Notes under the pieces: model-generated | Database searches by the model: none | What the model was told of the DNA's origin: nothing | What the model saw: the letters and a program-made list of their open reading frames with translations, nothing else | Part shown: one piece after another, positions 1 to 13,127 of the stretch | Layout: every line of letters begins with the position of its first letter | Position numbering within the stretch: the first letter of the stretch is position 1 | Position numbers and translations under genes: made by a program | From: Theodoxus fluviatilis | Taxonomy: Eukaryota; Mollusca; Gastropoda; Cycloneritida; Neritidae | Assembly (NCBI GenBank): GCA_034096865.1 | Contig: JAWQFJ010028913.1 | Location: 1-64,000, forward strand | Length of the DNA: 64,000 nucleotides | Direction of reading: 5' to 3'

Positions 1-564
1 TAATTAATTCTATTTTTCACGTATGCAAGTAATGTCATAAACGTTCCTGTGAGGGGTTAAAAGGATGATTTGCTACAATATTCAAACACAGAAATAAATT
101 GCTAGTACCACATCACAGTACATGTAGTTAGATTTCTTGGCAGTCATTCATGCCATGACGAGTTGTGTCCCTTGATAGATTTCAAATTTCAAACGTAGTT
201 TTCTGTTAGATGCCGATGTAAGCAGTCATTGAAACAAGTGGATTTTACTTCAGACTATAACAAATTCAAAAGGAGAAATGAACTTAGTGAAAGAGATTAG
301 AGTTATACAATGCGTGGACTAGCCACTGATCATATTGTTCCTGTTCTAAAATTAGTATCCATGTTCGCAAACGCAGATACTATTTTTACAATTTTAGATT
401 TTTGTATATTTTCAAACCTGTTTTTCTGGCAATCCACTACGATTTAAACTGCACAAATTGGTAGATCACTACATTTTTAGACTGTGTAGCTGTGGATTAA
501 CCCATTTTAGCATGCAGGGTGGTTCTCTAGTGCCTTTAATAACAGATGAATAAATAAAAAATAC
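1..564. other. AT-rich stretch with no recognised gene
   Basis: No exon, repeat array or element end was recognised here. It lies downstream of the second hAT-like exon on the minus strand, so it is probably intron of that gene, and of MED15 if the missing MED15 C-terminal exons lie further left. Confidence 0.4.
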
Positions 565-789
565 CTTTTTGTGCAGCAATATGTATCAAATGACACACAC
601 ATCCAGCCAGATACACATTGCCATGCTTCTTTGTCATGAATGCGTAGACCCCAGCCTTCTTTCCCACCATGACATTGCAGTTATCACAGCCAAGGGCTAG
701 GCAGTTCTTCCAAGGTATCTTCACAACTTCTCTCCCTTCGCTGTCATGGTCAGTCATAACATCATCAATAAGCTTGAAAATGTTTTCAC
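565..789 (-). CDS. hAT/BED-type transposase-like protein, exon 2 (partial gene)
   Basis: This is the second exon of the BED-finger, hAT-like gene that starts at 1861. The acceptor is TTGTTTCAG and the donor is AAAAG/GTAT. The phase matches exon 1 exactly: its single trailing G plus GT gives Gly. The encoded part contains ENIFKLIDDV, then WKNCLALGCDNCNVMVG and GNVYLAGCVCHLIHIAAQKG. These resemble the RNase H-like core of hAT-related proteins of animal genomes, where a D-N pair is followed by a CxxH segment. Further exons are expected left of the window or were not recognised. The gene could be a transposon or a domesticated copy; splicing and an open frame argue against a very old corpse. Confidence 0.7.
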
Positions 790-877
790 CTGAAACAATA
801 CATGGCACACTTGTAATCCACAGACAAGGCAAACACAAAAAGGACTGGAAAAAAAATATGACAACACACACCTTTGG

Positions 878-955
878 TTGATAATAATAATGGCTATTTT
901 TATAGTCATAGTGCCTATTTGACATTTGAGTTCTAGCGCTTTACATTCTCAATTA
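878..955 (-). repeat. 3' end of a TTA-tailed LINE or related SINE
   Basis: On the minus strand this reads as a GTAAAGCGCTAGAACTC-like stretch, then a short A/T segment and ATTATTATTATC. This arrangement resembles the 3' end and trinucleotide tail of CR1/L2-like LINEs, and two larger examples are present in this window (28230-28285 and 31967-32455). It sits in the intron between the two hAT-like exons. Confidence 0.5.
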
Positions 956-1149
956 TGTGTGCAGTAAAGACTACACAGTCACACTGAACAGAACAAAAGT
1001 AGAGTGACATGATGTAACATTAGTACAGTCATGTCAATCACTGTTACCTTTAAATGTTAGATAGGATCTTCCAGCCTCTAATTTTGTTGCAAAGATGCAT
1101 GACAAAGTTTAAAGACAGTAGGCCTATGTTTTGTAATAAAGTGACTCAC

Positions 1150-1861
1150 CTGTGGCTCGATCACTTAGAGCTGGAACGGATAACAGTTCAGAATGAACCT
1201 GGCCTGTTTCCTGGTCTACTGTGCGGACCACCAATGGAAACAGTTTCTCCCGAGTGTCCTGGCTACCATCAGTGGAGATCGTGAAAGGATCATTCTTCAT
1301 TCTCATGATGAGCTCTTCTTGAAAACCATTGCTCAGCTTCTTCACAACAGCAGTAGCTTTGGATCTTCCACAGGCAAACTTCGCAGCAATTTGAGAGTCC
1401 GGAAACATTTTTGGGAAGGCCTCTGTGAACTTGTCAGCTGATGTAAATGGGAGATTCAGTTCTGTCAACAGTTCCACCATCATGGTTTCTGCGCGCGTGA
1501 CCTGCTCCACTGTCGGTCCACTTTCCTTGGGTTTTTGAGTGAAGTAGTTCGTTATGGCCTTTGTTGTTGAAGTTGGGTGAGGCACACATTTATCCACATG
1601 GGCTTTGCTTTCGCAATGCCTTTTGCAATCATTTATTCCGCCATGTCGAATCGTAAAGTCACACGAGCAAACACTGCAGTGCGCGAATTCAGCACCTTTT
1701 TCGCTGCGAGTGAGAACTCGATACTTCTCCGAGTAATGGGGCCGAAAAGTTTGCGTTGGAGCCTTCTTCTTCTTCTTTGTTTTACTCGTAGAAGAGTCCG
1801 CGGTTTCATTGTCCGTGTCGGACTCGGAAGTTTCATGTAGTCTTTTTGCCTGCGACGACAT
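1150..1861 (-). CDS. hAT/BED-type transposase-like protein, exon 1
   Basis: ATG at 1861 opens a 237-codon exon ending at CAG/GTGAGT. Residues about 1-40 are basic and low complexity (KTKKKKK). Then comes a BED-like zinc finger with CSVCSCDF followed by CKRHCESKAH. Next is a segment typical of invertebrate hAT-related proteins (PFTSADKFTEAFPKMFPDS) and the start of the RNase H-like domain (FTISTDGSQDT, in which the Asp would be the first catalytic acid). The frame is intact and continues into exon 2 (565-789). It runs on the same strand as MED15 and lies beyond its last visible exon. A recently active element or a host-adopted gene are both possible. The DNA cannot decide, because the C-terminus is not seen. 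Confidence 0.72.
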
Positions 1862-2795
1862 CTTTCACTTTTGGTTTCCAATTCTACAATGAAGAGCGCG
1901 CATGCGCGAAAAACGACAACCGGAAACGCGTAATTCACGCACGGCTAAACAATGTCATCAGGCGAACCTAACCTGAAATGTGACTTACACTTTCCGTAAT
2001 ATCGAACTACAAAAAAATCGTATTTTTTTAACTTTGACCGTAGTCCGTAGTTTTGGGCTAAATTCCGTAGAAACTACGGTCAAACCGTAGTAGTAGGCAG
2101 GTCTGTCTCTAGCACTACATAAACCATCCCTGCCAAATAAGTCATGTTTAAAATACGGGAATAGTTGTAACAAATAGAAAGAATTTGTAACACTTCAGAA
2201 TGATAATATATACTTCACACACACTGCAAAAGCAATGGCAAAGGCAACCCTGCAACAGAGAGAAAGCAAGGAGCCTTTACAAGCCACTACTGCACCCCAC
2301 TGTACCTGCCTGACTTCCACAGCTTTTCAATGGAGACCGATGTAAAAGTTCTTTGTATCAAGGCTTCTTGGTTAACTGTCTGTGAAATGTGGCACTTCCC
2401 CTGGGCAGCATGCACAGAGTGAAATCACAACTGGTTTTGCGCCTAGCATATCTTCTACTGCATGCATGTACTCATGAATGAAATTATTTGCATCAATGCA
2501 TATGCTCATATATGTGTGCACACACACACACACACACACCCATGCGCACTGAAACAAACACACACACACACACACGCATCTTCCAAGATACACTCCAAGC
2601 AGAGCATGGGAGGCAACTCTGTCAATCCTGGGTCCAGTCAGACCATCTGATGCTTAGCTGCACCTCATGCACACAAACAACTCCTTGCACTATCTTGGAA
2701 ACATGGCACATCACTCCTGCCATTGACAAAATCCTCCCCGCTTTTCTACATTTACCTTGGGAATATCAGCCAATACCCGTGTGCACGTTGCTTAC
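1862..2795. other. Spacer with inverted repeat and (CA)n
   Basis: Near 2033-2090 a 10-base inverted repeat (TTGACCGTAG with CTACGGTCAA) lies upstream of the hAT-like gene. It may belong to the terminal region of that element. A CA microsatellite occupies about 2517-2576. No further MED15 exon was found here, although the next one should encode the block after the NHNK residues. Confidence 0.4.
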
Positions 2796-2859
2796 CTTTT
2801 ATTGTGATTGGTCAAGATGTCTAGCAGACTCTTCATTTTCTGGTGATCTTTCTTCCTGT
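2796..2859 (-). CDS. MED15 exon 11
   Basis: The acceptor is ACTTTTCCAG and the donor AAG/GTAAGC. With G from exon 10 it encodes [18 protein letters not shown] and HNK, matching the conserved [15 protein letters not shown] block. This is the last MED15 exon seen in the window. Confidence 0.92.
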
Positions 2860-3234
2860 CTGGAAAAGTATTGGAAGTGAAAATCATGTAGCTTTATAGT
2901 CTTGATTATACCATATCTGGTCTTGAAGGAACCCTGTGTACCTCTGAATCTCTTTCTCTCCAGTGTAGTTACCGAAATTGGAACATTACCAAATTTAATA
3001 TAGCTATGTAAATACACAGGACACTGCAACATACATGCATGCATTAGTGGCATATAATAAGCCTCAAGTAAAGACTGCACTGAATGTTGTATTTGTTCTA
3101 TCATCATTCATATCATCATTTTTCTGTTTTAAATACATAGAAATTAGCCAAAAGTCAACAAATTGTAGGCACAACTATCCATCCATCAACATTATCTGCA
3201 CTGATCGCTAAGGTCACACAAACACACACACACA

Positions 3235-3279
<45 letters not shown>

Positions 3280-4409
3280 CACATAAAACACAACACACAC
3301 ACACACACACACACACACCAACCAGTTGCTGCAATAGCAAGACTAGGAAACTCGAAACTCGCCTTCCTCCTTCTCCACCTTGTTGATCATCCGGCGCAGC
3401 GGCTCGATGTACTTGGAGAGCTTGTTGAGCTTTTCCATGTAGATCTGCTCCTCCACAGTGGCACGCGGCGCTCCCGGACTGGGGGCCCCTCCCCCAGAGC
3501 CAGGGTTTCCTGCACATCCACACAGGGCCATGAGGAAACAGCAACAACAGCTACACGATTACATGCACATTCACACTGAATCAGATCTAGGGCCGTCACT
3601 TGCACTGCTGATGGTTGCTCATACTGGACACATTTTGCGGACACATGACCACTGCTATTAAAGAGGCGATCAGGACCCACAACACAGACATTCCGTTCAT
3701 TCTTGGAGGGTGTACATCCAGACTGCAGCCATTCAGACATCTCGTGGAATAAGCCTTTCAAAAAGATCATCACCATGGTAGACAGGTCAACTGAGTACGC
3801 ACAATTTGGCAAATGGAAGGCAGCTTTGAAACCACTTGTATTGCAATGGATTAAAGAAGCATGGGCACATATCACACCTGGTATCATCCAACACAGCTTT
3901 CAAAAATGCGGGATCTCTAACAAAGTCAACAGAACTGAAGAGGATCTCTGTCTGGCCGAAGATGACGAATCCAACTTTTAAGGATTTTCAGAGACTGAAG
4001 TACAGTTGGCGGAGAATGCCCTGGCAAACCAACACTCCTTTGTTCTCAGGGACAGCAATGGCAGCACCCACGATTCCCAGCAGGAGGATTCAGATGTTGT
4101 CTACTATATCCCTGGCCCTTACAGCAAGTTTCAGTACTTTCATCTATCTGGGTAGGTCAGGTGGGGATGGGGGTGAAAGCAGCTTTCATTATAGGAGGCA
4201 CCATTATCAAGGGATATATGGTATGGCTGTGGCACCTGCCTCTTCATGGGGGCTGGGTTGGATTCCACACATTTAATGCAGCCAGCCTGGACTTGTAGGC
4301 AAACCCTTTATGGACTGGCCCTGCTCCCATCTCAAAGGTAGGCTGGCTTTTAAATCAAATTGGAAACTGTAGTCATTTTAACTCAAACTCAGAACTTTCT
4401 CTCTCTCTC

Positions 4410-4487
<78 letters not shown>

Positions 4488-4488
4488 C

Positions 4489-4586
<98 letters not shown>

Positions 4587-6723
4587 GTGGGTTGCTGTGG
4601 TGTTCCACAGGGATACAAAAGGTGTGATACCTATCCATTCATATCATAATAAACATACTTTTGGGATTATGCATCCACAGGGAACGCTCTTAAGATTTGG
4701 AAGATGGCACCTCCTCCTCAAAAACAACTTCCCTCCAATTCTCAGTTTTCATAAATGGAAAGGGGGTGTGAAACATACCAAACAGCCTCCAACTACTTGC
4801 AGTTGAACGACAACGACTGCTCACAATGAGGAATGGAATCAGGTGACTAAAAGTGCAACACAAATTTCATTTCAAATTCCACCCTGTGCATTAGCCTGGC
4901 ATTTCTCCTTCCTGATCAATTTGTGGAGACTGTCACAGCTTGGTGGCTGCTCCATTGGATATGGTGTAATGGGATACAACTGTTACATCTGGATACACCT
5001 GAAGTGGCAGGCCAGCAGCTAGTCACTGCAGGCTCCCCAGTACAGACTAACCTTTTGACCCAGACTGAATGAGACTGAAATTGCATCGAGTGCTCCACCC
5101 CGACGCACCTATTTTGACTGACACTCCTCGTCTGCCTTGGATGCTCAAATCAACATAATTTGCATTCGTTTTCAAAGGACTGTTTGAGAACTATATCACA
5201 AAGGGAAAAAAACTGTCCATATGTAAATACTGTATTTGCATATGGTTGAGACCTTTTTTGGTGTCCTGATCCATTATTTAGCGACTGCTTTTTCGTCAGT
5301 GGTGGGGTTACTGTGAGCATCATAAGGAAATACTGTAGGTCTAATTTCCTTGAAAATTCAAATGAATCTTCCTCAATGAGCGTATTTCATACACTCTAGA
5401 TGCTACATGGATCAGTTTAATGGTTGCTATGAAATTGTCCAGAGAGTTTGTAGGGCTTGTGCCGATTCATTACTGTTCATTGGCAAGTTTGTTTTATTTA
5501 CAAATCTACTGTTGCAGTCTTGTTTTCTCTCATATAAATATCTCTATAACAGTATAGTTTGCTTCCTTACAGATAATTCATTTCCCTTCCAAATGATATG
5601 CAAAAATGGTATGCTTTTTAGTAACTGGACAAAGTATGAGTCAATAACTATCAATGTGATGTGTTCTAACTGCAACATTATTCACATATGGCTGCTTGCT
5701 GTTGAAGCAGTTGATATAGTTCAAGAGGTTCTCCCTTATCAAGCCTCTTGTTAGATTAGCTCTTTTTTCAGACAATGCCCTTGATTCTCTATGTTTCCAA
5801 CTGAAAAGAACGATCCAACTTACGATATTAAAAAACCCAAAGACCCACTTCTTCTCCAATCCAGCTCCTCTTTTTCTCACAAGACCCACACTTCCAACAC
5901 CAAGTACAACCACAGCTACTGTCTTCTTGCTAGCATCACTTCTTAGCATCACCCCCTGGTATCACTGCTTCAACAGGTGAGGGCAGACTTACCTGGGGTG
6001 TTCAGGTTGGCGGTGCCGGGGGATGGGGCACCCATCGTGCTGCTGCGGGAGGCGGGGGAGGGTGTGACCAGCGCCTGGGGGGAGGGGGTCATCAGCATGG
6101 CAATGGGAGAGCTGAAAGCAGGAGAACAAAACTCATTGACCAGCATGCTGTAAGGATTGGATGAATTAATGAACGAATGGGGGTTAACGGCCCATCAGCA
6201 TCTGCAGCCTATGTAAGGCCATCAAGCACTGAAATCACTAGAATAGTTCTAAGTAAGCGCAAATCAAGTCATTATGCCCCTGTTTATTTGCTTCTTATAA
6301 ATCAAGCACGGTGACATGGTGGGTCTATTCTTACCCCAACCCACAGAGGAAACCATAACGAAAGCATGTAGACAATCTAAAAAGTCATATACACAGATAA
6401 ACTGACAGTTCCTACACACATGTACACACACACACAAACACACACACACGTCACACACACACACACACACCCCTCAAATACACATACACCTCTACCTCAT
6501 ATACACACACCTCTCAAACACACACACACACACACACACACACCACTCTCTCAAACACTCACCCACAAACCTCTCTCTCTCTCCACTCAATCTCCCACCC
6601 CCCCCCCCCCCCCCCCCCCCCTCCCCCTTTCTCCTCTCCCTCTCTCTCTCTCAATCTTTCCTCTCTCATTCTTTCATCTCTCTCTCTCTCAATCTTTCCT
6701 CTCTTTTCTCTCTTCTCTTCTCT

Positions 6724-6809
<86 letters not shown>

Positions 6810-6902
6810 CCTCCCTCATGCACACACAGCCAATAAAAGACGTACTTAATAGGAGCAGGGGAGTGGGCGGAGGACTGCACTTGCTGCTGCTGCTGCTGTT
6901 GT

Positions 6903-6974
<72 letters not shown>

Positions 6975-9900
6975 TGCATCATTGCTGCTGACTGCTGGCC
7001 TTGCTGCAAGCACAGTCACTGTCAGTCAGGAAACTCAAAGCTCTGTCACAGCTTGGTGAGCACTATGAATACCTTTCACTGCATACTCATTCCTGAGGTT
7101 TGGTTTGCCTCTGACCACTTCTCTCTTACCCAGAAGATTAAGGAAAGAGTTTAACTTCAAACAGATGCAAGAAACAGTTTATAACTATTTCAGCCAATCA
7201 GCCAATACAGAGCAATATAGCTCATGCTTGGTTTTGTGTGTGTGTGTGTTGTGTGTGTGTTGTGTGTGTGTTGTGTGTGTGAGTGCGTGTGTGTGTGTGC
7301 ATGTGGGTGTGTGCCTGCATGTGCATCTGTGTGCGTGTTTGTGTTGTTATGCGTGTGGTGGTGGTGGTAGTTTATAATTCAATGTTTGATGCATTTCCTG
7401 GTCTTCACAGAAATCAACTTGGAAATGCCTTGCAATAGTTTCTGTCCTAATGGTGTCACTGAAATCTGATCAGTGGCAGTTACCCAAAATGAATCAGAAT
7501 ATCAGGATTTCCAATCCAAAACATTATTAAAGTCCAAAACGCTTTATTTTAACTCATTAGTTTTAAAAAATGCAAACAATTTGCAAAATGTTTAATACTT
7601 TCCATGGAAAGTTACAATCCCACTTTTATCATTCACTAAGCATTCATTCTCTTGACTGCAACTCATGATCTTACATTCAAACCATATCTTGTTTTCCCTC
7701 TTTTCAGGAAATGAATGACATCTTTAGTGGTAAATGTCAACTTATCCACACTTTTGTGTGAGTGGGTTGCATACACTCCAAACTGAAGTAGCATGGAATT
7801 CAGGTGAAGACTTCAAGAGTGATGGCAGCAAACAAATGAGGGTTTGGAACATGGAGCACACTACTCAGCCACCAAGACATTCCAGTGGGGAACAGTCCCC
7901 ACCAATCATCATTCCATAAAACATGCAACGGAGGACATATCAATGATGTTCATGCAGTAACCACACAGTGAATAAGACATCTAAAGTACTCTTGACAGAG
8001 AGACAGTTTTTTTCCTGCACGGAGACTGCGCAACAACAGAAAAACAGGTGCAGCACAAGTGCAAGCAAAACAACCAGTGCAACTCGTACAAAGAAACACT
8101 ACTCCTCATTCTTGTCACCAGTGTACAACCTCCACGTAGAAGTGTCACTGGCAAAATAGGCAGGCTTGTCCTTTGTTGGATTTTCAGTAGTGCCAGTCTC
8201 ATGAGGGACCCCTATGCTCATTTCCCCCATGGCTAGTTTTGACCCCACACAAAAGTTACGTCCTCATGAGGACAAGGCCTCTCCACATCAAACATTTGGG
8301 CTAATGCGCCTCTAGATTCATGCTGCTGCCGTGCTGGTCTGTATTCAGCACATACCGTATATCCCCTAGTAGTCGCGCCTCCACTAACAGACACTCCTTC
8401 CAATTCCCCATCCATCCTCCCCTTATAAATGAAATTACTATATACATTAATGGCCAAGGATGCGGTAGACATCATCGGAATCCTCCTGCTGGGAATCGTG
8501 CGTGCTGCCATTGCTGTCGCTGAGAACAAAGGAGTGTTGGTTTGCCAGGGCATTCTCCGCCAACTGTACTTCAGTTTCTGAAAATCCCTCAAAGTTGGAT
8601 TTGTCATCTTCACCCAGAATGAGGTCATCTTCAGTTTGTTCGAGTTTGTTAGAGATTCCACATTTTCTTCAGCCATGTCAGATGATATCAGGTGTGATAT
8701 GTGCCCATGCTTCTTTAATCCATTGCAAGGAAAGTGGTTTCAAAGGCAGCTAGCTTCTCGTTGTAGAACTGTGTGTACACGGACGGCTTGTCTACCACCA
8801 TTTATCATATTTCTGAACAGCGTATTCCATAAGACATTTGCAGGTTGCAGTCTGGATGTACATCCTCCAGGAATGAATGCAATGTCCGTATAGTGGGTCA
8901 TCTTGATCGCCTCTTTCACAGTGGGGGTCATGTGTCCAGTACAAGTAACCGTCGGCAGAGCAAGTGATGGCCCCAGATCCCATTCAGTCACTCTTTTGTC
9001 TGATCCTAGGTAAGAGTATGGCGCAAGCTTTGTTCTGTCGGCAAGTGCAGACAGTACCACTATATTATGCTCCTTTTCATGCCCTGTTGACGGCACTCGC
9101 ACCTCTTTTGTTCCTGTAGAATCTACACTAGCCTTCCTCTGCCCTTCTATCCATATGGATGGTCTATCCATGTTCCCAAAATCATGTTTCATGTATTCTC
9201 GTCTTTTTCATTGCTGGATGATAAAACACAGAAAGGAGTAAACTCTCAAGTCTGTCACAACACTGGACTTCTGTGCCTGCCAAATGTGTCAACCGGGAAA
9301 AGCCAATTCCGTTTCTCTTCTTAAATCTCCCATGCCATCCAGCAGAGGCTTAGAAGACTGGCTTCCATTTTCTCTGTGAAGCTTCGACGCAAATTGTCTT
9401 AGCAATTTTCCTGTCACATGAGCCCCTGCCTTCCAACTTTTCCCGAGTCATGCAAGGACCTTCTCGACATCTTCGGATGCGATTATTCTCCTACCACCTT
9501 CAGTCTCATGCTGCCAGCAGATTTAGAAGTCCATAACGTTCTCAATTTCTTCCTTTGACCACACAATTCTTGAACCCTTCTCCTGTCAACTTAGAAGATT
9601 TTTCACCACTTGACACTTGCTGTGGGCATCAGCAAAATTGAAAATGCGTAGTTTTAAAGACGCTGTATATAAATGCTTTGATGTCATGGCTGAGGATGGT
9701 GAAAATGTTCATTTTTAGTGGTTGCAGAATGGTGTGAAACTTGGCTCCGTGTTAAATGGCTCTTTGTTTTCAGCACTGTTCTTTGATTGATGTTTGATAC
9801 ATAGCTTTACTCATTTTTCTGCACAGCTGTGTGCAGTTAAAGCAGTCGTAAAACGGTCCCAAATAGATGCACTCCCTCCACAAGTGTTCATGCACCTGGT

Positions 9901-10528
9901 GCGACTATATGGGGATATACAGTATTTTTCACAGCATCACAGATCAAATTTCCATCACCAGCTGCACAAAATGCATCTCAGACTAAAAAAACATTAGGTA
10001 CATTTTTCTACAAACAAGTTGACCAAAATTTCATTTTGGATATGTAAGACTTCATTTGGTTAGAGTATGTCATGCACACTCCAATCAACCATTTTTATTT
10101 AATCACAGTGATTTTTTTTTTGGTAAGAAAAAATAAAGAAGAAACTGTTTTCAATACCTCCATCACTCACTATCCTGCACAGAATGTAGGCCTTAGAATT
10201 GCATGCTACTTCTCCAAAATAAGGTACCTTCCCTCAGGAAATGCGATGTGCAGGAACTGGGCTTTCGGCCTTCCACTAGAGTTGGATCAAATACCCGTCG
10301 GGATGAACACTAGTTAGAAATGTAATTAGTGCTAAACCACCACCCCCTCCCCCAAGGACTGCATTTCTCTTACCATCACATCATCAAGTAGGGGGGGAAA
10401 GAATGGTACATTCACATCCACAAGTAATCCCTACAAAGGTTTCATTCACTGCAAACTGTTACACTAGTGCCTTTACCAACCCTTCCAAATCGCTCTGAAA
10501 ACCCACCATATTGTTTAAAAGTTGCTGT

Positions 10529-10560
<32 letters not shown>

Positions 10561-10570
10561 TAGCTGTTGC

Positions 10571-10602
<32 letters not shown>

Positions 10603-13089
10603 TTGCTGTAGCTGCTGCTGCAATTGCTGCTGCTGCTGCTGCTGCAATTGCTGCTGCTGCTGCTGCAGTTGCTGCTGCTGCTGCTGCTGCAATTGCTGCT
10701 GTTGCAGCTGTTGCTGCTGTTGTTGCAGCTGCTGCTGCAGTTGCTGCTGTTGCTCCCGTTGCTGCTGCAGCTGCTGTTGCTGCGAGGGAGCAGTTATGGT
10801 GGTCATCTGGCCAGCTCGCATGGCGGTCCCTGCCTGAGTCTGGTAAGTCATTTGCTGCAGCATGGAGATACAAGGTTTCAGCCTCACTCTCAAGGACCAC
10901 GTGCCTCATATCAATCCTCCAGGGCCCTCCACAAGCACTCCACTTATCTGCATTCTACACTTCCTACATCACATAACATCTGCAGGCCTCAAGCGGACCC
11001 AAATCTGTTTCCTCTACAGTCTAAGAGAATAAAGCATACTGCAGAAGGAGGATACAATCCCGACACCTACATCTGTTTAGGATAAAACACATGCTGCGCA
11101 GCTTTAATCTATCACTAACCGCAATTGTAATATATAATAGGTACCCCAAATCCCTCGCAGAGAAACTCCAGCATCAATATCTACTCTAATTTGAGCTCCT
11201 TCACCTTCCTGTTAACCACAAGCCATATGGAGACAAGCCATCACCAGATTCACAAAGCTGACCACCTCCACTTCAATCTTACACCAATGGCAGCAGCATG
11301 ACAGTAAATGAAGGCCTTGCCTGCTCTGTCCAAATTACTGCATCAGCCTGCTCACTGTGCCACTTTCCTGCGGCTCTGAACCACTCTATGCCAGCAGAGA
11401 TGACTCCGTGACAGCTGAACTCATCCGTTGCTGCAAAGTCTACTTTCCAAGTAGGGCATTTATCCCACTGACATCAAGACGCCTTTGACATTTCATTACT
11501 CATGCTAGACATGGTCACAGCAGCATGTCCATCTCCCTATGTGGGATGTGAATTGGAAGTACCGCCACACAAGCCTACTTCCTTGCTGTGGGAAAACATC
11601 ACTCCCGTCCCGTCCTCTCCTGCAGATATCCTTAACACGCTTGCCATTTTGCCCAGTTTTCCTGATTGTGTCAGCTGAGGAAAAGCACTCTGGGCTTTGT
11701 TTACTGACACAAGTTTGTCCTGCCTGAGGAAAGTAATGAGTTCCTTGCAGGTCCAGTCATTATCTGTATGAAATTCTATACCCTCATGGAAAGCTTCAGA
11801 GTTCAGGGTCTAATCATTACTTCACGAAATGCAAGGGCTGGAGTTTTTACTGCTTTATCTAAGACTGCATAGTCAGATCCCAAACCTCAGTTTGATTCAC
11901 CTTTGATGCAATCACTCACATCCATGAAAGTTACAGAATACGACGAAAGAAACAATCCCAATGTAGTTGTCATTCTTTTTGTTCATACAGATGCCTAAGA
12001 TCTAATTCACTGCATAGTAGCAAGTCTGCTCTTCAACTGACCTGTTCATAATGATCCGGTGATTTAATCTTTCTTTCACTGCAAGCTATTATGACTCACC
12101 ATGGAATTCTACATGCTCTCTGTTTTCCCAACTTCTTTGTATGTAAAAAAAATTAATTTAAAACTGCTCTGCCCTTTACAATGTTCAACTTGATGGAGGA
12201 TTTATTTTCTTGTTGGAGAATTCAGACCTACCACTATCTCCTTGTTCAAGTACATAGATGAGGAGTTGGATACGACATCATTCAAATGAAACCACCAAAC
12301 AAATGCAGCAAAACAAAGAACACACGTGCATGGCAACATCTTGCCCAACAAACATATCTCTGGGAGTGTTTTCAAGACCAGGAATTGTCCAGCCACCACT
12401 GTGAGAGTCTGTGCAAAAACCCCTGGGCATGAACAAATAAATGAACGAATAAATGAATGAATGAATAAATGAATGAATTTTTTCTAGGCCTCTAACTCTT
12501 AGCCTTTGTAGACTATGCATTGCCATTGAGTGCGACATTCACTGCAGCTAGTTAACTCTTCAGATCCTGTACGCCCATTACCACCCACCCTGCTCAATCC
12601 TGTACCACCCATTACCGCCCACCCTGCTCAATCCTGTACCACCCATTACCGCCCACCCTGCTCAATCCTGTACCGCCCATTGTCGCCCACCCATGTGGCT
12701 GTTACTTGACTGATTTTTTCTACAAATTGCATAATCCTTTGAGGACTGGGTAAAAAACCACATGAATGACTTACAGAACCTTAAGAGTTAACACAAAAGC
12801 GGGTCAAGTCTCTAGTTCCCTAATTACTCCACACATTGCCTACCACCCCAGCCCACAGGGGAAGTGCATTGAGCAAAGCACAACTCAGAGGTCATTGTGG
12901 TTGTAAAACAGCTGCATATCACTTCTGTGGTGGCTGGACAAAAACCAGTGACAACCAAAAATCTATATGGGGGCTGAGGCAAACATCAATAGCAAAATGC
13001 AAAATTCATAAACAGAGTGAGAATCAATAATTTTACAAATAATATCTGCAGAAAATTGCACGCGCACGCGCATGCACACACACGCACAA

Positions 13090-13127
<38 letters not shown>

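Noticed and set aside
2338..2450. MED15 exon 12
   Set aside because: No frame gives the conserved block expected after the NHNK residues; the exon is probably left of the window.
3236..3547. A 103-residue minus-strand protein starting within the MED15 exon 10 region
   Set aside because: Wrong frame; it runs into a CA repeat, and the conserved MED15 frame explains the exon.
4360..4806. Long open frames of SL or RE repeats
   Set aside because: They are translations of a (CT)n microsatellite; no unique sequence or splice signals.
10459..11085. Plus-strand poly-Cys, poly-Ala and poly-Leu frames opposite the polyglutamine exon
   Set aside because: They are antisense shadows of MED15 exon 7, which has splice-phase support on the minus strand.
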